From Lumbricus terrestris (lineage: Eukaryota > Annelida > Clitellata > Crassiclitellata > Lumbricidae), in contig OX457038.1 in NCBI GenBank assembly GCA_949752735.1, positions 62,691,246-62,755,245 on the forward strand: a stretch of DNA of 64,000 bases. The letters are read 5' to 3'. Positions 36,487 through 48,800 of the stretch are shown here, in pieces. A model generated the notes under the pieces. The model saw nothing but the letters and a program-made list of their open reading frames with translations. It was not told the origin of the DNA and did not search any database. The position numbers and the translations under genes were made by a program. How positions within the stretch are numbered: the stretch's first letter is position 1; the number at the start of each line of letters is the position of its first letter.

Positions 36487-38194
36487 CTACTTATTGCATG
36501 CACTATTTACTAAAAGATGAACCTTAAGATTGCTCTCATGACCTTTGACATTCCTGGATAGCAAAGGCAAGACACTACATTAACTGCAGTGACCACATAT
36601 AAATGCAGAAATGAGCATACATAACATGCGTGCATGCATGTATACAAGTTACATACTTATTTTTCTGTATGCTATTTACCACACTTTTCCATAAAATACC
36701 GTACCATAGTACATCTAACCTTACCCTTTCAGTGTTTAAATGAGAAGCATAGCTTACATGTCCAGCGACACGAACTTGACCCTTCGAAACTCATTCGCGA
36801 GCACGTCACTCTCCACAGTCGATCTTTTGAAGCCCTGACATAATCGCTATGCATGCCAGTTATGCCAAATCCAATGATACAAGATCTACAAAGAAATTCA
36901 TTTCTAATAACCACTTTCCTATGCCTTTAGTCTAAAGGTTCTGTCCCTAACTAACGAAAAATAGGCCTACTAATGCATCAAATTTACATAGCACCCTACT
37001 GTAACCTCTCAACAGTGCAGATATTATCTAAATAAAAGAAGAGGCCACACGATAATGTGCATATAAATTGCAGTGACGTTACCAGAAAACATTGGGCAAT
37101 GGTAAAGTAAGCACATTTGTTCATCTCAACTTACTGCTACAGGTTACATCAATTGCTACATTTAACACAACTATTATTATGCTCTCATGCTCCATCACCG
37201 TGAGCTGTGGTTTGGTGCATACTGCATGGCCTTAAACTGGTTCCAATCATATAATATCTCCAATATATATAATACCTCCATCAAAAAGTCTATCTTCTGC
37301 TGTATAAAACGAACCAAGTACCTCTCATCTGTGACATCCTTCGAGTTGCTGTTGCAGTGTTGCTCTTAAGCCCATAAAAACTCCTTTTTTAGAACTCCAC
37401 ATCACCTGAGCAAATGGGACGATGCACTCTGACTCAGTGACAACATTAATTCAATCTGCAGGTCAGTACATTCCAACCTCTATGATATCCATAAGACTAG
37501 ACACTACATTGACAGGGTGTAAAGTGGGTGGAAACATGTGGGAACGGCGTTCCTGTTGCTCTCAAAATTCTTTGCCTGCGTTCCCGCTGCTCATCCTACA
37601 TGAAACCATGAAAACACAATGCGTTCTAACAAAACTCTTTTTCGTCGTTCCCACTGCTCACCCATTCTGCGTTCCCACTGCTCATTCAACCACTTTAATC
37701 ACTGCATATTCTCATTCCTGCCCTTGCCAGTTAGGCTAAAACTTAGGTTTCCAACCTCATCAACTCCTGCAACTTGCTTCTAAGTAGCATTTGGAAGGCT
37801 AGAGTCAAATGCTGAGCTGAGCTAGCACTTTTGTATGCTAATAAATGCGCTATAACTATGTGTCTTGATGCATACATGTATGCACAGTTTTCACGCATAC
37901 AACTTATTCCAAATGGAAATTCAATCTAATCTCAGACTTCTGAAGCACCAAGGTTATGTTCAAAAGGCACAAATAAAAAGCTCACCAATGTCCATTGCCT
38001 AATTGTTGCATGTTGCACTTTAATTGAAGGTATCGGCAGGTAAACTAATATACGCACTTACGATGACTTACCTGGAAAACATTCCTCCAAGGTCGTTAGC
38101 GACGACACCTTCGTTAGGATTCATTGACTTGTACGGCTTTGCCTGGGATGACCACAATACGAATGAAAACAAAAAGAGCAAGAGATCGAAACAT
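35573..38194 (-). CDS. Dermatopontin-like secreted matrix protein (5' incomplete)
   Basis: Exons on the minus strand: 38194-38072, 36885-36758, 36275-about 36100 and 35835-35573. The first starts in phase 2 with a hydrophobic stretch CFDLLLFLFSFVLWSSQA (signal peptide), then NDLGGMFSRSC. The second gives GITGMHSDYVRASKDRLWRV and ends CRWT. The third gives YVNQLEEKVKFQCADDSYV and ADRVWRIECC, and the fourth SEWMNSFGGSMSFRL and IHGLTSVRNTSKRQK. Three D-R-x-W or G-[LM]-x-S repeats spaced like this are the dermatopontin pattern. Family members bind collagen, proteoglycans and integrins. The junctions of exons 1-2 (phase 2) and 2-3 (phase 1) fit perfectly. The exon 3 donor is uncertain: read through, exon 3 stops at 36079-36081. 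The start codon must lie in an upstream exon that I could not find. Confidence 0.75.
36412..36484. repeat. TA microsatellite
   Basis: A long alternating TA tract in the dermatopontin-like gene, between exons 3 and 2. Confidence 0.9.
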
Positions 38195-38319
38195 CTAAAA
38201 TGAAACAAATAATGAAATAAATCATCATCAGTAAAGTTAAAGTATATGCAAGTATGTTTTTCAGACTTAACCAATCAAATGTCATTTACACAGGGATGTG
38301 TTTAGGGTAATTGTATTGT

Positions 38320-38462
38320 ATTGAAGCATTTATAAAGCGCCTCAAGTAGGGTACGTGAACCATTCAGAAGTGCTCCCAGTGAGTATGACCCAGTGCTCAA
38401 GAAGAAGTAGACAACTCTATGGCATGAAGAGCAACAGATCAGCATGGACGCTGGATCGATTC
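38320..38462 (-). mobile_element. Diverged SINE tail
   Basis: TTGTATTGTATTGAAGCATT then TATAAAGCGCCTCAAGTAGG is the complement of a GCGCTTTATAA-type SINE/LINE tail with its terminal TTGTA microsatellite. Confidence 0.5.
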
Positions 38463-38477
38463 ATGCAAACCTGCTTA

Positions 38478-40838
38478 ACATAACATAACATAACATAACA
38501 TTTATTCGGCAACCAATAATCGTAACATTTCGTAGTTATAGCAGGCTATAGCAAACATGTTGGCATACCCAGGAGACCCAAAAGGGGCCGAAGGTCCCGC
38601 TAGCCAGGGCCACCTGAGAGCGTTGGAAGAAACAGATGAGAAATGGGGCCGAAATTGAAATGAATTACACAAAAAATCTTAACTAGTATACATGCATATA
38701 TAGTATATATACACACATATATACATACATATATATATATATATATATATGTACAAACGAAAAGTAAGTAAATTAGAGAAAATAGTGTACAGGATAGTCA
38801 GTAACATACACGAACACGAGTGCACACTCCCATTTTAAACTGATCACATTTCCCACAAAATTGGTCTTATTCTCCCTGTTGGATTTAAACAGAAAACTCA
38901 CGCTTGAATAGATGAAAAGATAGCAGGGTCCGGATATTAAGAGGAATACTATTCCAGGTTCTAGGTCCGAAACATTTAATAGATGCAAGCTTAGTATTAG
39001 TACGGGCAAATGGAGTAGAAAAAAGTTCGCATTTCTCAAGCAACGATCTTGAACATTGGTATTAAGTTGAAAATAGTCTCTAAAGGTTAATGGTAATTGA
39101 TTATGAATATAACGGTACATAAATGTCCCTATTTGCAATCGCCTTATCTGATCTGGTTTTAGTATTTTTAAGTCTAGGAATACTGCTTTTGTGTGGGCTC
39201 CATAAGGGATTTTAGCCACAAATCGTATAGCTCGTTTTTGGAGGACAACGAGTTTAGCAAGATTAGATTTATACGCAGAGGCCCATACAATATTGCAGTA
39301 AGATAAGTATGGATGTATGAGTGTATAGTAGAGTGAAGTTCTGATCTGTGGTGAGAGGATTCTAGATATGCGAGAGAGAATGCCTATGTTTTTGGCTATT
39401 TTTGTTGAGATACTGGATATGTGTTCTTTCCAGGACAAGTGCTGGTCGACGTAGACTCCTAAGAATTTCGATGATTGCACTTGAGTGATAGGGGTTCCGA
39501 GTATACATAGGGTTGGACATACTGATGGAAGTGATTTTTTATGGGATCTAAAGATGATGTAATTGGTTTTATCTAGGTTAAGGGTTAACTTGTTTGCGCG
39601 AAACCATTCTGCTACGTTTTCTAAATCGGAGTTCATATGATTAATTAATGTTTCGATTGAGGAATGAGAATTAAAGATATTGGTATCGTCTGCAAACAAT
39701 AAAAAAACAAGATCAGGAGCTACATTCGGTAGGTCGTTAATGTACAAAATAAATAGCAGCGGGCCTAGAATAGAGCCTTGAGGAACACCGTATTTAATTG
39801 CTTTTAGAGGAGACTTGCTATCATTACAGCTAACTAGTTGCATTCTATCTTCCAAGTAACTTTCAAACCATTTTAGTTGGGTGTTTCGAATCCCATAGAT
39901 GGATAGCTTTTTTAGCAGTATGCCATGGTCAATAGTATCAAACGCTTTCGCCAAGTCGAGAAAAATTCCTATAGAGTATTGGTTTTTATCCATTGCGTCT
40001 GAAATTTTATCTTGCATATTTATTAGAGGCATGAATGTTGAATGGCCAGCTTGAAAACCATGTTGAGATGTAAAAAGAATATTGGTTTTAGCAATATACT
40101 TATTGAGCCGGTCCTGCATGGCCTTTTCAAAAAACTTTGAGAAGAAAGGTAGAACAGATATGGGCCGATAGTTGCAAACTTCGTCTCTTGGCCCTTTTTT
40201 AAAAATGGGAACCACCTTTGCTAATTTTAGAGATTGGGGGTATATTCCAGTTTTAAAAGAACAGTTGATAATTTCTGCTAGTGGATGGATGATACTCGGT
40301 AGGGTTGGTAAGGCTATAACAGGGTCTATATCGTCAACTCCTTTGGCATGAGATGGGTGAATAGTATTGCTTAGTTGTAACAGTTCCTCTTTCGTTATTT
40401 CCGTGAGTCCAAAGGAATCTACTTTTGAGGGGGTCATATATTGTTCAAAGGTAGAGTTGGAACTTGGAATATTTTTAGCCAATGAATGGGCAATACCTGT
40501 AAAGTAATTATTGAATTCCGTCGCTATTTTTAACGGGTCTGTGGTAGATATATCATTTATTTTTAGCGAAATAATATCTCTGTCGCTCCCATTTGTGCTC
40601 CCAATCAAATGTTTGAGAATTTTCCACGTTTCCTTGAGATTATTGCTGTGCCTAGAAAATTCAGCTGCAAAATAATTTGATTCCGCCTGTAGTCGGATCG
40701 ATTTGAATTTGTTCCTATAAGATACAAAAATGTTCTTATTATGCAGGGTTGGGTGTTTGATAAATTTTTGGTACAATTTTGATTTCTTTTTGCAGGAGTT
40801 AAGTAGGCCTTGAGACATCCACGGGTTGTGGATGTCTC
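38478..40838 (-). mobile_element. 5'-truncated CR1-like LINE with largely intact RT ORF
   Basis: The minus strand holds one long open frame (40835 to about 38773). It reads PWMSQGLLNSCKKKSKLYQK, NYRPISVLPFFSKFFEKAM, QHGFQAGHSTF, GIFLDLAKAFDTIDH, YGVPQGSILGPLLFILYIN and the catalytic LLFADDTNIF, then thumb sequences such as SSKFLGVYVDQHLSW. Its ORF2 homologue at 60955-64000 belongs to the same family. The endonuclease is missing. The 3' end carries (TAACA)n at 38484-38502 on the plus strand. The 5' junction coincides with a perfect fold-back (40812-40838). The C-terminus after FRDYFQLNTNV appears frameshifted. Confidence 0.88.
38700..38752. repeat. TA/CATA microsatellite in the LINE 3' UTR
   Basis: TATATACACACATATATACATAC is followed by an uninterrupted AT tract. 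Confidence 0.85.
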
Positions 40839-40962
40839 TAAATACTAAGTAATAGGCAGACTGGAAACGTCTCATTTTAAGTTTTACTAAACTTAAAATG
40901 TTCTTTTTGGACGCGCTGGAGTCGGGAGCGCCTATGAGTAGTTTTTTCGTGAAGGAGCTTAA
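40839..40962 (+). repeat. Repeat block, copy 1 (with internal fold-back)
   Basis: TAAATACTAAGTAATAGGCA and ACTAAACTTAAAATGTTC...GAGTCGGGAGCGCC recur at 41364-41564. Here the 105-bp middle part of that copy is missing. It is replaced by an inverted copy of the flanking AAACTTAAAATG. Confidence 0.85.
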
Positions 40963-41082
40963 GGCCGCTATGCCTTTCATTTGCCAAGTGGAGTAAAATA
41001 AGGTAAAATAAGCAGTAGAAATGTTACACGTTGCATGGCTGCCATAAAATTTAAATCGACTCATGCAATAAATAGTAATCAT

Positions 41083-41640
41083 CCACTCAAATTATGATTT
41101 GTTATCATCATGCATTCGTGCCAGTTTGAACTAATAAACAAGGAATAAATGTTATCATTACATGTAATTTGATAATTGCCCTCGTTACAAAGCTCAGAAG
41201 TGCACATTGAAATTCAGCAGCCATTACACATCGAAATTCGGCAGCCATTAAAACTATCTATAGGCAGACGCCTGGAGCTGACATGGGAGGAGGCGGATGA
41301 ACTGGCGATAGAGAGGAGTGGAGGAGATGCGTCGCCGGATGTGCAGGCATGCACAGGAAGGACTAAATACTAAGTAATAGGCAGACTGGAAAAGGAAAGT
41401 TTTCAGTTTAGCGCGAAAGACTAAGAGAGTTACGAACATGGCCTTCCTTTTGAGCTACGCCTACACCCCGAGACTCTACCAGGATCCTTCCTTACTAAAC
41501 TTAAAATGTTCTTTTTGGACGCGCTGGAGTCGGGAGCGCCTATGAGTAGTTTTTTCGTGAAGGAGCGCTATATAAATGTCCGAATGAATGAATGAATGAA
41601 TGAATGAGAACATAGCGCTGGACTATATTTGTACCAATAA
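41083..41640 (+). mobile_element. LINE C-terminal fragment and SINE/LINE tail debris
   Basis: Around 41267-41372 the plus strand reads LELTWEEADELAIERSGGDA, a pattern common at the C-terminus of LINE polyproteins. It is followed by repeat block copy 2 (41364-41564) and the tail GGAGCGCTATATAAATGTCC with (GAAT)n to about 41607. Confidence 0.6.
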
Positions 41641-42029
41641 TATGCCAATAATCACTAGAACCCATTGAATAATTGAAGGAATGCGTTTTAAGAATTCCTA
41701 AACTACATAATTACCTATTTTGGACCCGGTTCATCATTAAACTTTCGATATATTCTAAAATCGCACTCGGGCTTCGGTCGGTTATCGACGGTCGGTTGCC
41801 GTGGCGATGCGCCATATTTGTAATATCTTATAGCGCAATAGTTTTACTCTGGACGGCATAATTTATTTTAGTATATTCGTTTTAATTTCAAAGTAAGGCA
41901 ATCCTTGGCAATCAGGGTGACAGAACGCACCAAGTTACAATCTTCATATGAACTTTATTACATGAACTGGTAGCAATTTGCTTACTAACTAAGAAAAATT
42001 CCATATAAATTGAAAGTAGCTGCTACCAT

Positions 42030-42540
42030 TACTCATTATAGTAAGTAAGTAAGTATATTCTTTAATGCAACCAGTTGCAAAACAGCACTCTGGTGAACAA
42101 GTATCACATAATTATAAAAGCTTCACATACGACATCAAAAAAGACTATCGACAAAACAAAGTAACTAGTATGTAAAAAGCATTCTAGTTACAAATGTTTT
42201 CCTCATCTGATTATCTGTTCTTGGTAACACCCGGTCATGGTGTCTGGGGCGTAAATTATGACCCGTTTGCTTCGCTGGGGGGAGCAACTCATGGAGGACA
42301 TGGCCTGGGCGTGTCAGAACCGCTGAAAACAAACGGGTATCAGCATGACGACACAGTTCTTCAAAAGTTGGATTATCACCAGGAAGATAATGCTGTCGAA
42401 TGAGTCTGTTTATCATGGCTTGAAGCCTACCCTTTTCTTGTTGTCCAGCATATCCCCACCATGCAGGAGCTGCATAAAGCAGTTTATGGACTAAATCATG
42501 ATATTTTTATAGTTGCGCATCAAACGATCCTTTTTGGCAT
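42030..42540 (-). mobile_element. 5'-truncated LINE, C-terminal remnant
   Basis: The complement reads LYAAPAWWGYAGQQEKGRLQ, then LIRQHYLPGDNPTFEELC and HELLPPAKQTGHNLRPRHHD to the stop near 42165. The LLPP-x5-(Y/H)xLRxRxH signature and the (TTAC)n 3' tail (42042-42056) match the LINE at 45945-47255, so both are the same family. Confidence 0.8.
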
Positions 42541-42864
42541 TGCGGGTGTGTTCTTTACAGTGTATTTAATAACCTTATACATTGATCATGTATATTCTAA
42601 AAAAGAATTAAACGGCTAAAATTCTGTTGTTTAGTCGTTTCTATTTACATACTTACTCATAACTTCAATTCGATTACTTATAGGTTGCACTTTTCGCCCA
42701 CCCCTCGTTCGTCATCAAACTGGAAAATGGGCTTTTTAACGTGATGTCAAAATTAGTATTTAATGTGAATTAAGTAACAAATTTATCATTTAAGGAGTCT
42801 AGTAACTTAGGTTTTTGGTCAGTAATAACAGTCTTATACTTATTTTTTTTCATATAAGGTCAAA

Positions 42865-45800
42865 ATGGATTTTTTGAGTAAGACGAGAGGAAGGTGGAGA
42901 GCTACGTGTCCCTCTGTGCTATTGGGCCTGGTGTTGATTTTCTGCTTCGCCAGTGTTTGTCGTGCCGAACAGGATTCGCATATACGACCAGTAGAGGGAC
43001 TTTTTAGAAGATCGAGTGAACAATTCAAAGAGTCCGACGAAATGCTTATGAAGTCAATCAAGCCATTGAAAAATCCCGTGGTAAATATTTGCATTGTTCT
43101 ATCTTAACTGTTACTTTGCTAATATGTACATTTTAAATGGCATTAAACGGATTAATAGAACGCGTTGTATGGTGTTAGAACTTTGAATAAGAGCATATGA
43201 TCAATCTGATTTATATTGTGTTGGTTTTCATATGTGGTGTATAATCAGTATCGTAACATATTCTAAAATGGTAGCAAAGCCGTTGTGGTTTGTGAGATGC
43301 CTAAAGTTTAATCAATTTTATTATCTTTCAACATAATTAAATTACATGACCATGATTAATTTAATATTGATATTGCTTTCTGATTTTAGGAGGTAAGATC
43401 TGAGTCGATGAGATCAGATCCTTACCAGTCGTTAGTGAAAGGGAAGAACCTTGTCGAACTTGACTTCGGATTCATGCATGCTTTTCTCGCTTCGCTGTCT
43501 GTGATAATTGTGTCCGAACTTGGAGACAAAACTTTCTTCATTGCAGCCATCATGGCAATGCGACATCCAAGACTTACCGTATTTGCAGGTGCCATGTTGG
43601 CACTCGGGTTGATGACTATTCTTTCAGGCAAGTTTTCCTACATTTGTGAAATTCATCTAACCATTTTGATCTTTGTTGAGACGACTCTCCAGAAAGTGTC
43701 TTTGTCGTGTGCTGATTATCTGAACATACTTTTTAAAAACTCATCCTATGATCTAAAATGATGAGTTACATAATTATCCAGTATTAATGCCTAAATGGGA
43801 ATTTGACAACTCTTCATCTGTGTGGAAAAGTTGATTAGGTGTTGTGTATTTTGCACTTTCAGCCAACCATTCTTCAGACACCTAAGGTCAATGGTCATGT
43901 CTCTGAGGAATAATGTTGAATGCACGGCTGTGATGTTGTCTTGCATTCCCTTATCTTACTTTACCAGGACCATGCGCCTGAGACCTAAACTTCCTTGCTG
44001 CCATGTTTAATGCAAATTCCTGCCTTATCTAATAACTTACTCACCTTTCACCAAGTTTAAGTGTTGTCATCTGGAGCTTATAAACTGTGATAGTATGGTT
44101 TTGTGGTAATCTAGAGGTTAATGTGAATGACTGCACACTTATAGAGATAAGAGTTGGAGTCTCGACAAGGACCAAAAACAAATAAAAGTGTCTGTTAATC
44201 TAGGGTCTTCAAGTGAATTCAGACACAAAACTAATGCATTGTAGAGTTTAGGTGGTAGCGGCCTAATACAGTGAAGACCCTTTATGTGCAACGTATTGAT
44301 ATATGAATCTACTTTTAAAACTGAACCTAATCCAATTATACCATGGCTCCCAATGACAAATATTCAATGTATGAGAAATGTAAGCTTGTGGTACAGGAAC
44401 TTGTTGCATAGCAGTCTGTATCAGCTATGCACAGCAGCTTGACAGCCTGGAGATGCTTGCTAATGGCAGTTGAACTTAAACCCTGCAGAGGGCAGTACAT
44501 TCCCACAGAACGTGGCCTTGCACTGTAACTGCCAGTCTACTTAATTGGTACGAAAGGACACCTGTCAGCCATCTAAGCTAAGATGATAGCTATTTACCCA
44601 TATGATTAGCATTTCAATCCAAGCCCTTTTATGCTTGAAATAATTACAGAAGTGCTAAGTTGATGTTAATGTTACCAGACATGTAAATTGTATGGTATTA
44701 AATAAGTTTTTGCTTTTACTGATAAACAGACTGCATTGTGGCCTTTCAAAGTTTTTTTTATAAATTCATCTGATTATGTACAGGGTATAGTACATGAATC
44801 TTAACATCAGACAGGAATTTTTTATGCTTTGTAAAATTGTAATACCCTTAGAATGTATATTGTATGGGTAGCCTATTTCGTCTATTTGACATACATGCCT
44901 TGGATTTCGGGTTTGAAGTATTACTGGACATCTAATTAGCCTGACTAAAGAGAACCAGTTTTGATAATGAAAAATTGTAATCAAACAATATAAATGTAAA
45001 CATACAATAATGCAGTAGCCTAACTACCTATTTGGCATTAATTATTTAATATATTTATTATTTTCTTATCTTCACTTGACAGATGAGTTTCTTCTTCAGA
45101 CCAATATTCAGCCGCTCGTAAACTGTCTTGAATCTGTCGGAATTTCTGTGTAGAAGCAACCAAGTGCTATTGTATATGATGAGGAAAATAATCACCAGAG
45201 AAGATCTCGATCCAGGCTGAACCAAGTCACCTCGAGGATTATGTAATTCACACCACCAGTTACCGCACTCGAATTGATGAGATGTGTCGCAATGCTAGCG
45301 AACATATATCCGACTCAGATCACCCAACATGATACATGACCAACGACTTTTTAGCTCTTCTCTCCACAGTTCAAATCACCAAACACCACACGATCGACGA
45401 ATAGTTCTACATGAGAACGCATAGTTCTATAATAATAATATTAGGATCATAGTTCCTCCAAATGACACTCTGTCCCGTAACTAAACGTTCCTGGTGCAAC
45501 ACTTCAATGTACTATCGAAAGTGTTCAATTTTGCCCATCCCAGCCGCCAATATTTTACTTAGGAAATGCTTGCCTCAACAAAGCATCCCTCTCCATTAGC
45601 GTTCAGCATGGAAATCAAACTTTATTCTCCAAACTGCCTCTGACGTTCACCTTATCCGTTAGTTCGTTTTGCGCGTTTTAATTGGCTTTTGCGTCCCAAC
45701 GAAATCTGTTGACGTAGATACCTTGGTAACCAATGTTACGTTGTCAGCGCTGTGTTCCGCTAACACTTCAGGTGTCTGGTTTCTGGTCCTTGCATTTTAT

Positions 45801-48800
45801 ATGTGTCTGCATGCAATTCGCCAAATGATTAAATAACTAAATCCAATGCCAGTATTAAATTGACTAGCTTAGCTTCTGCTTATAATTAACGATTACCAGT
45901 AACATAGAGATAAATTAGTTTAATTAGTTAGTTTAATAGATAATAAGTAAGTAAGTAAGTAGCCTTTATTTGCATATGTCAAGCGCACATGCATTACATT
46001 GTATAACAAAAACGAATACATACATATATCTAACTATGATAGAGAACAGCAATTAAAATCATGTTAGCTTGTATCTAAATATAATTATAAATGCATCTGT
46101 TAATAAAACTGTTTTTAAACAAATTTGTTCTAACGAGAGGCAACAGGAAAGGATGTCCTCTCTTGCGAAGTTGATACTTGTCCTCCCGAAGAGGTGGCAG
46201 GAGCTGGTGAATGCAATGGCCAAAGAATTGAGCTCTCTTGAAGAGCTTCTTGTCTGCTCGAGCAATCAGCACTTCCACTGTATGAATCTTCTCAGAGATT
46301 TGCCATCGACGAGCCTTTTTTAGGGCAGCGTTGACGCGCGCAATATCATGTGCCGTAAGAAATCCAGCAAATGAAGGTAGTGCATACATGACTCTAGAGA
46401 CAACGATAGCTTGAAATATTACGTCCAGCTTCAAGATATGTAGGCCCTGATGTCTCAGCTGGTTCAGTAGAAAGTATCGCTGGTTTATTATACTAAGAAT
46501 GTAGTTAACATGACTTGAGAAAGAGAGGTTAGCTTGTAAGATGATTCCTAACAACTTGACACTGCTCAGCTGTTCAATACCGGGTAGAGGCAGACAGTGG
46601 TCTAAGGAGCGTTCGATACCAGGACGCCTGAAAATGATCTCCTTGGTTTTCGAGACGTTTATGTTTAGTTTGTTTATGATGGCCCACTGCTTAATATTAT
46701 CAAATTCTTCATGGAGTCCAATGGTGGCAGTTTCTGGATTTAATACACTCAGGTCATCAGCGTATTTACACAATTGGTTGTCATCACATAAGGTGCAGAG
46801 AGCTGCTATGAATATGATAAACAGAACTGGTCCGAGCCCAGACCCTTGTACGATACTTTGAGTTATCGGTAGCCAGTTGGATAGCTTGCCGTCTAATTTC
46901 ACTGACTGTGTTCGACCGCTTAAGAAGTTAGCTATCCAGTTATAGATGTTAGGAGGAATATTGAGATCTTTCAGTTTCTGGAGGAGAATAAGGTGGTTGA
47001 TGGAGTCGAACGCTTTCGAAAAATCAATAAGAAGACAGCGAACGTAGGTGTTGTGTTCAAGAAGATTGGTTATTTTGTGTAGGAGATAGACAAGAGCACA
47101 CGTAGTGCTTCCCGTCGGACGAAAAGCGAACTGATCAGATGACAAATGCTCAGGAATAGCAGGAAGCAAGAAGCGTTGAACAACAATTTTTTCAACTATT
47201 CTAGAGAGAATGGGAGTGACTGAAATGGGTCTTAATAGCACATTAATTCGCTACACTATGGGTATTAGAATTTTATGAAGTTTCTTAAAATGTGCTTTAT
47301 TTGTTGGTTTATGTATCTGTTTAACTTTTCAGCCTTACTTGGTTATGCGACAACTATCATCCCACGATGGATAACATACTACACTTCTTGCTTGCTGTTT
47401 GCCATTTTTGGCATTAAGATGTTGAGAGAAGGTAAACTTACTACATGGCAACTTTGATTTGTCTGTATATATGTATGTGCACTTGTTATAGCGCCTCTTC
47501 AAGCTCCCTACTCAGAGGCGCTCCCGACTGCAGCGCGGACACTGCATCAGAGTTTCACGCCGAAGCGCTGAGCAACTGCAGGTGAAGGACTCGCCCAAGG
47601 ACCCTACATGGCGACTTGAGATGGATTTGAATCTGCAACCTTCTGGCTGCAAGCAACGAACGTACCCACTACACCACTGAACCCCACATGTGCATGGTTA
47701 CTTACTGTGAGAGTGACAAAATGTTTGCAGGCTTCTGTAGAACTCTTTGTGAAAATAGAACTTGGCCAAGTTGGGAAAGAGAAGACAACCCTGTAAGCTC
47801 ACCTGATAGGTTGCCACAAGCTTGAAGTGTTAGTGGCCTTATTTTTCAGCATTGGTGTACAGCTGTTATGTGATAATGAGCTGTCCTTACAAAGTTCAGA
47901 AGTGTGCATTGCAGCCAGGCAAACATTGAGAGCCATGAATAGATTGGAAGATGTAAGTTTTTACCGGATTAAAGGCAGTAGCATTGTAGGCATGGGGAGG
48001 TAGATGGTGCCAAGTGAAATACCAACCAAAACAAGATACACCGGGAACGACATGTTTTCAGTAAATGCACTTCGAAGATACGAAATCTTGGCCTTTAATA
48101 TGCTGTGACCATGAGATATTGTAGTAAGATGACAAGTGATTACATGTACTTCATACTTGACAAGGACAGCAAGCTGTGAGTGATAATCCGATATGCTCAC
48201 ATACATGTAGCCTGTGTTGAGAGTGCATGGAAGAGGTGTGATGCATGATTTTGGTATGAGAGTCGAAAGCAGTCTTGCAGTTCAGGGGACGATACCAATG
48301 AGCAACTTAGCCAGTCCTCTTCACTCCTGCGTCTGATTGATTTAGTAACTAAGCTTTAGTTAAACCGTTGTTTTAAATGAAACGTTGATTTCTTTTCAGC
48401 GTACACGATGGATGTCAACGAAGCGCAAGAAGAATACGAAGAAGTACAGACGGAGCTAAGAAAGAAAGACGAGGAGGTAATAAGGATGGTAGAGAGGTAG
48501 TTAGTTGGTGAAGAAGGTTGCGTTTAAAATTCAGTTGACTAAACAATTTTATGAACCAGTTATTTGCTAGACCTCTAAATATGTGAAAGCATATGCATTT
48601 AGTGACTCCCTCCTTCATTCACACATACTGAATGGATGGGCCTAACTATGCTTTACCTTAACTAAGCCAACCCAGCAGAGTATGAACCATAAAAATCATT
48701 CTGATGTTACATTTATAAGTTTAATTGACGTTTCTCTACATGGAAATATATCTGAGTTAATTGTTTAGAGCTTAGCTCCATTGGTTTTCCATATATTTTG

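Noticed and set aside
37187..37739. Extra dermatopontin exon between 36885 and 38072
   Set aside because: I found no repeat motif with splice sites, and exons 38194-38072 and 36885-36758 join in phase without it.
38773..41082. A complete 769-aa LINE protein starting at 41082
   Set aside because: LINE homology begins near 40835; the N-terminal part is unrelated repeat sequence read through by chance.
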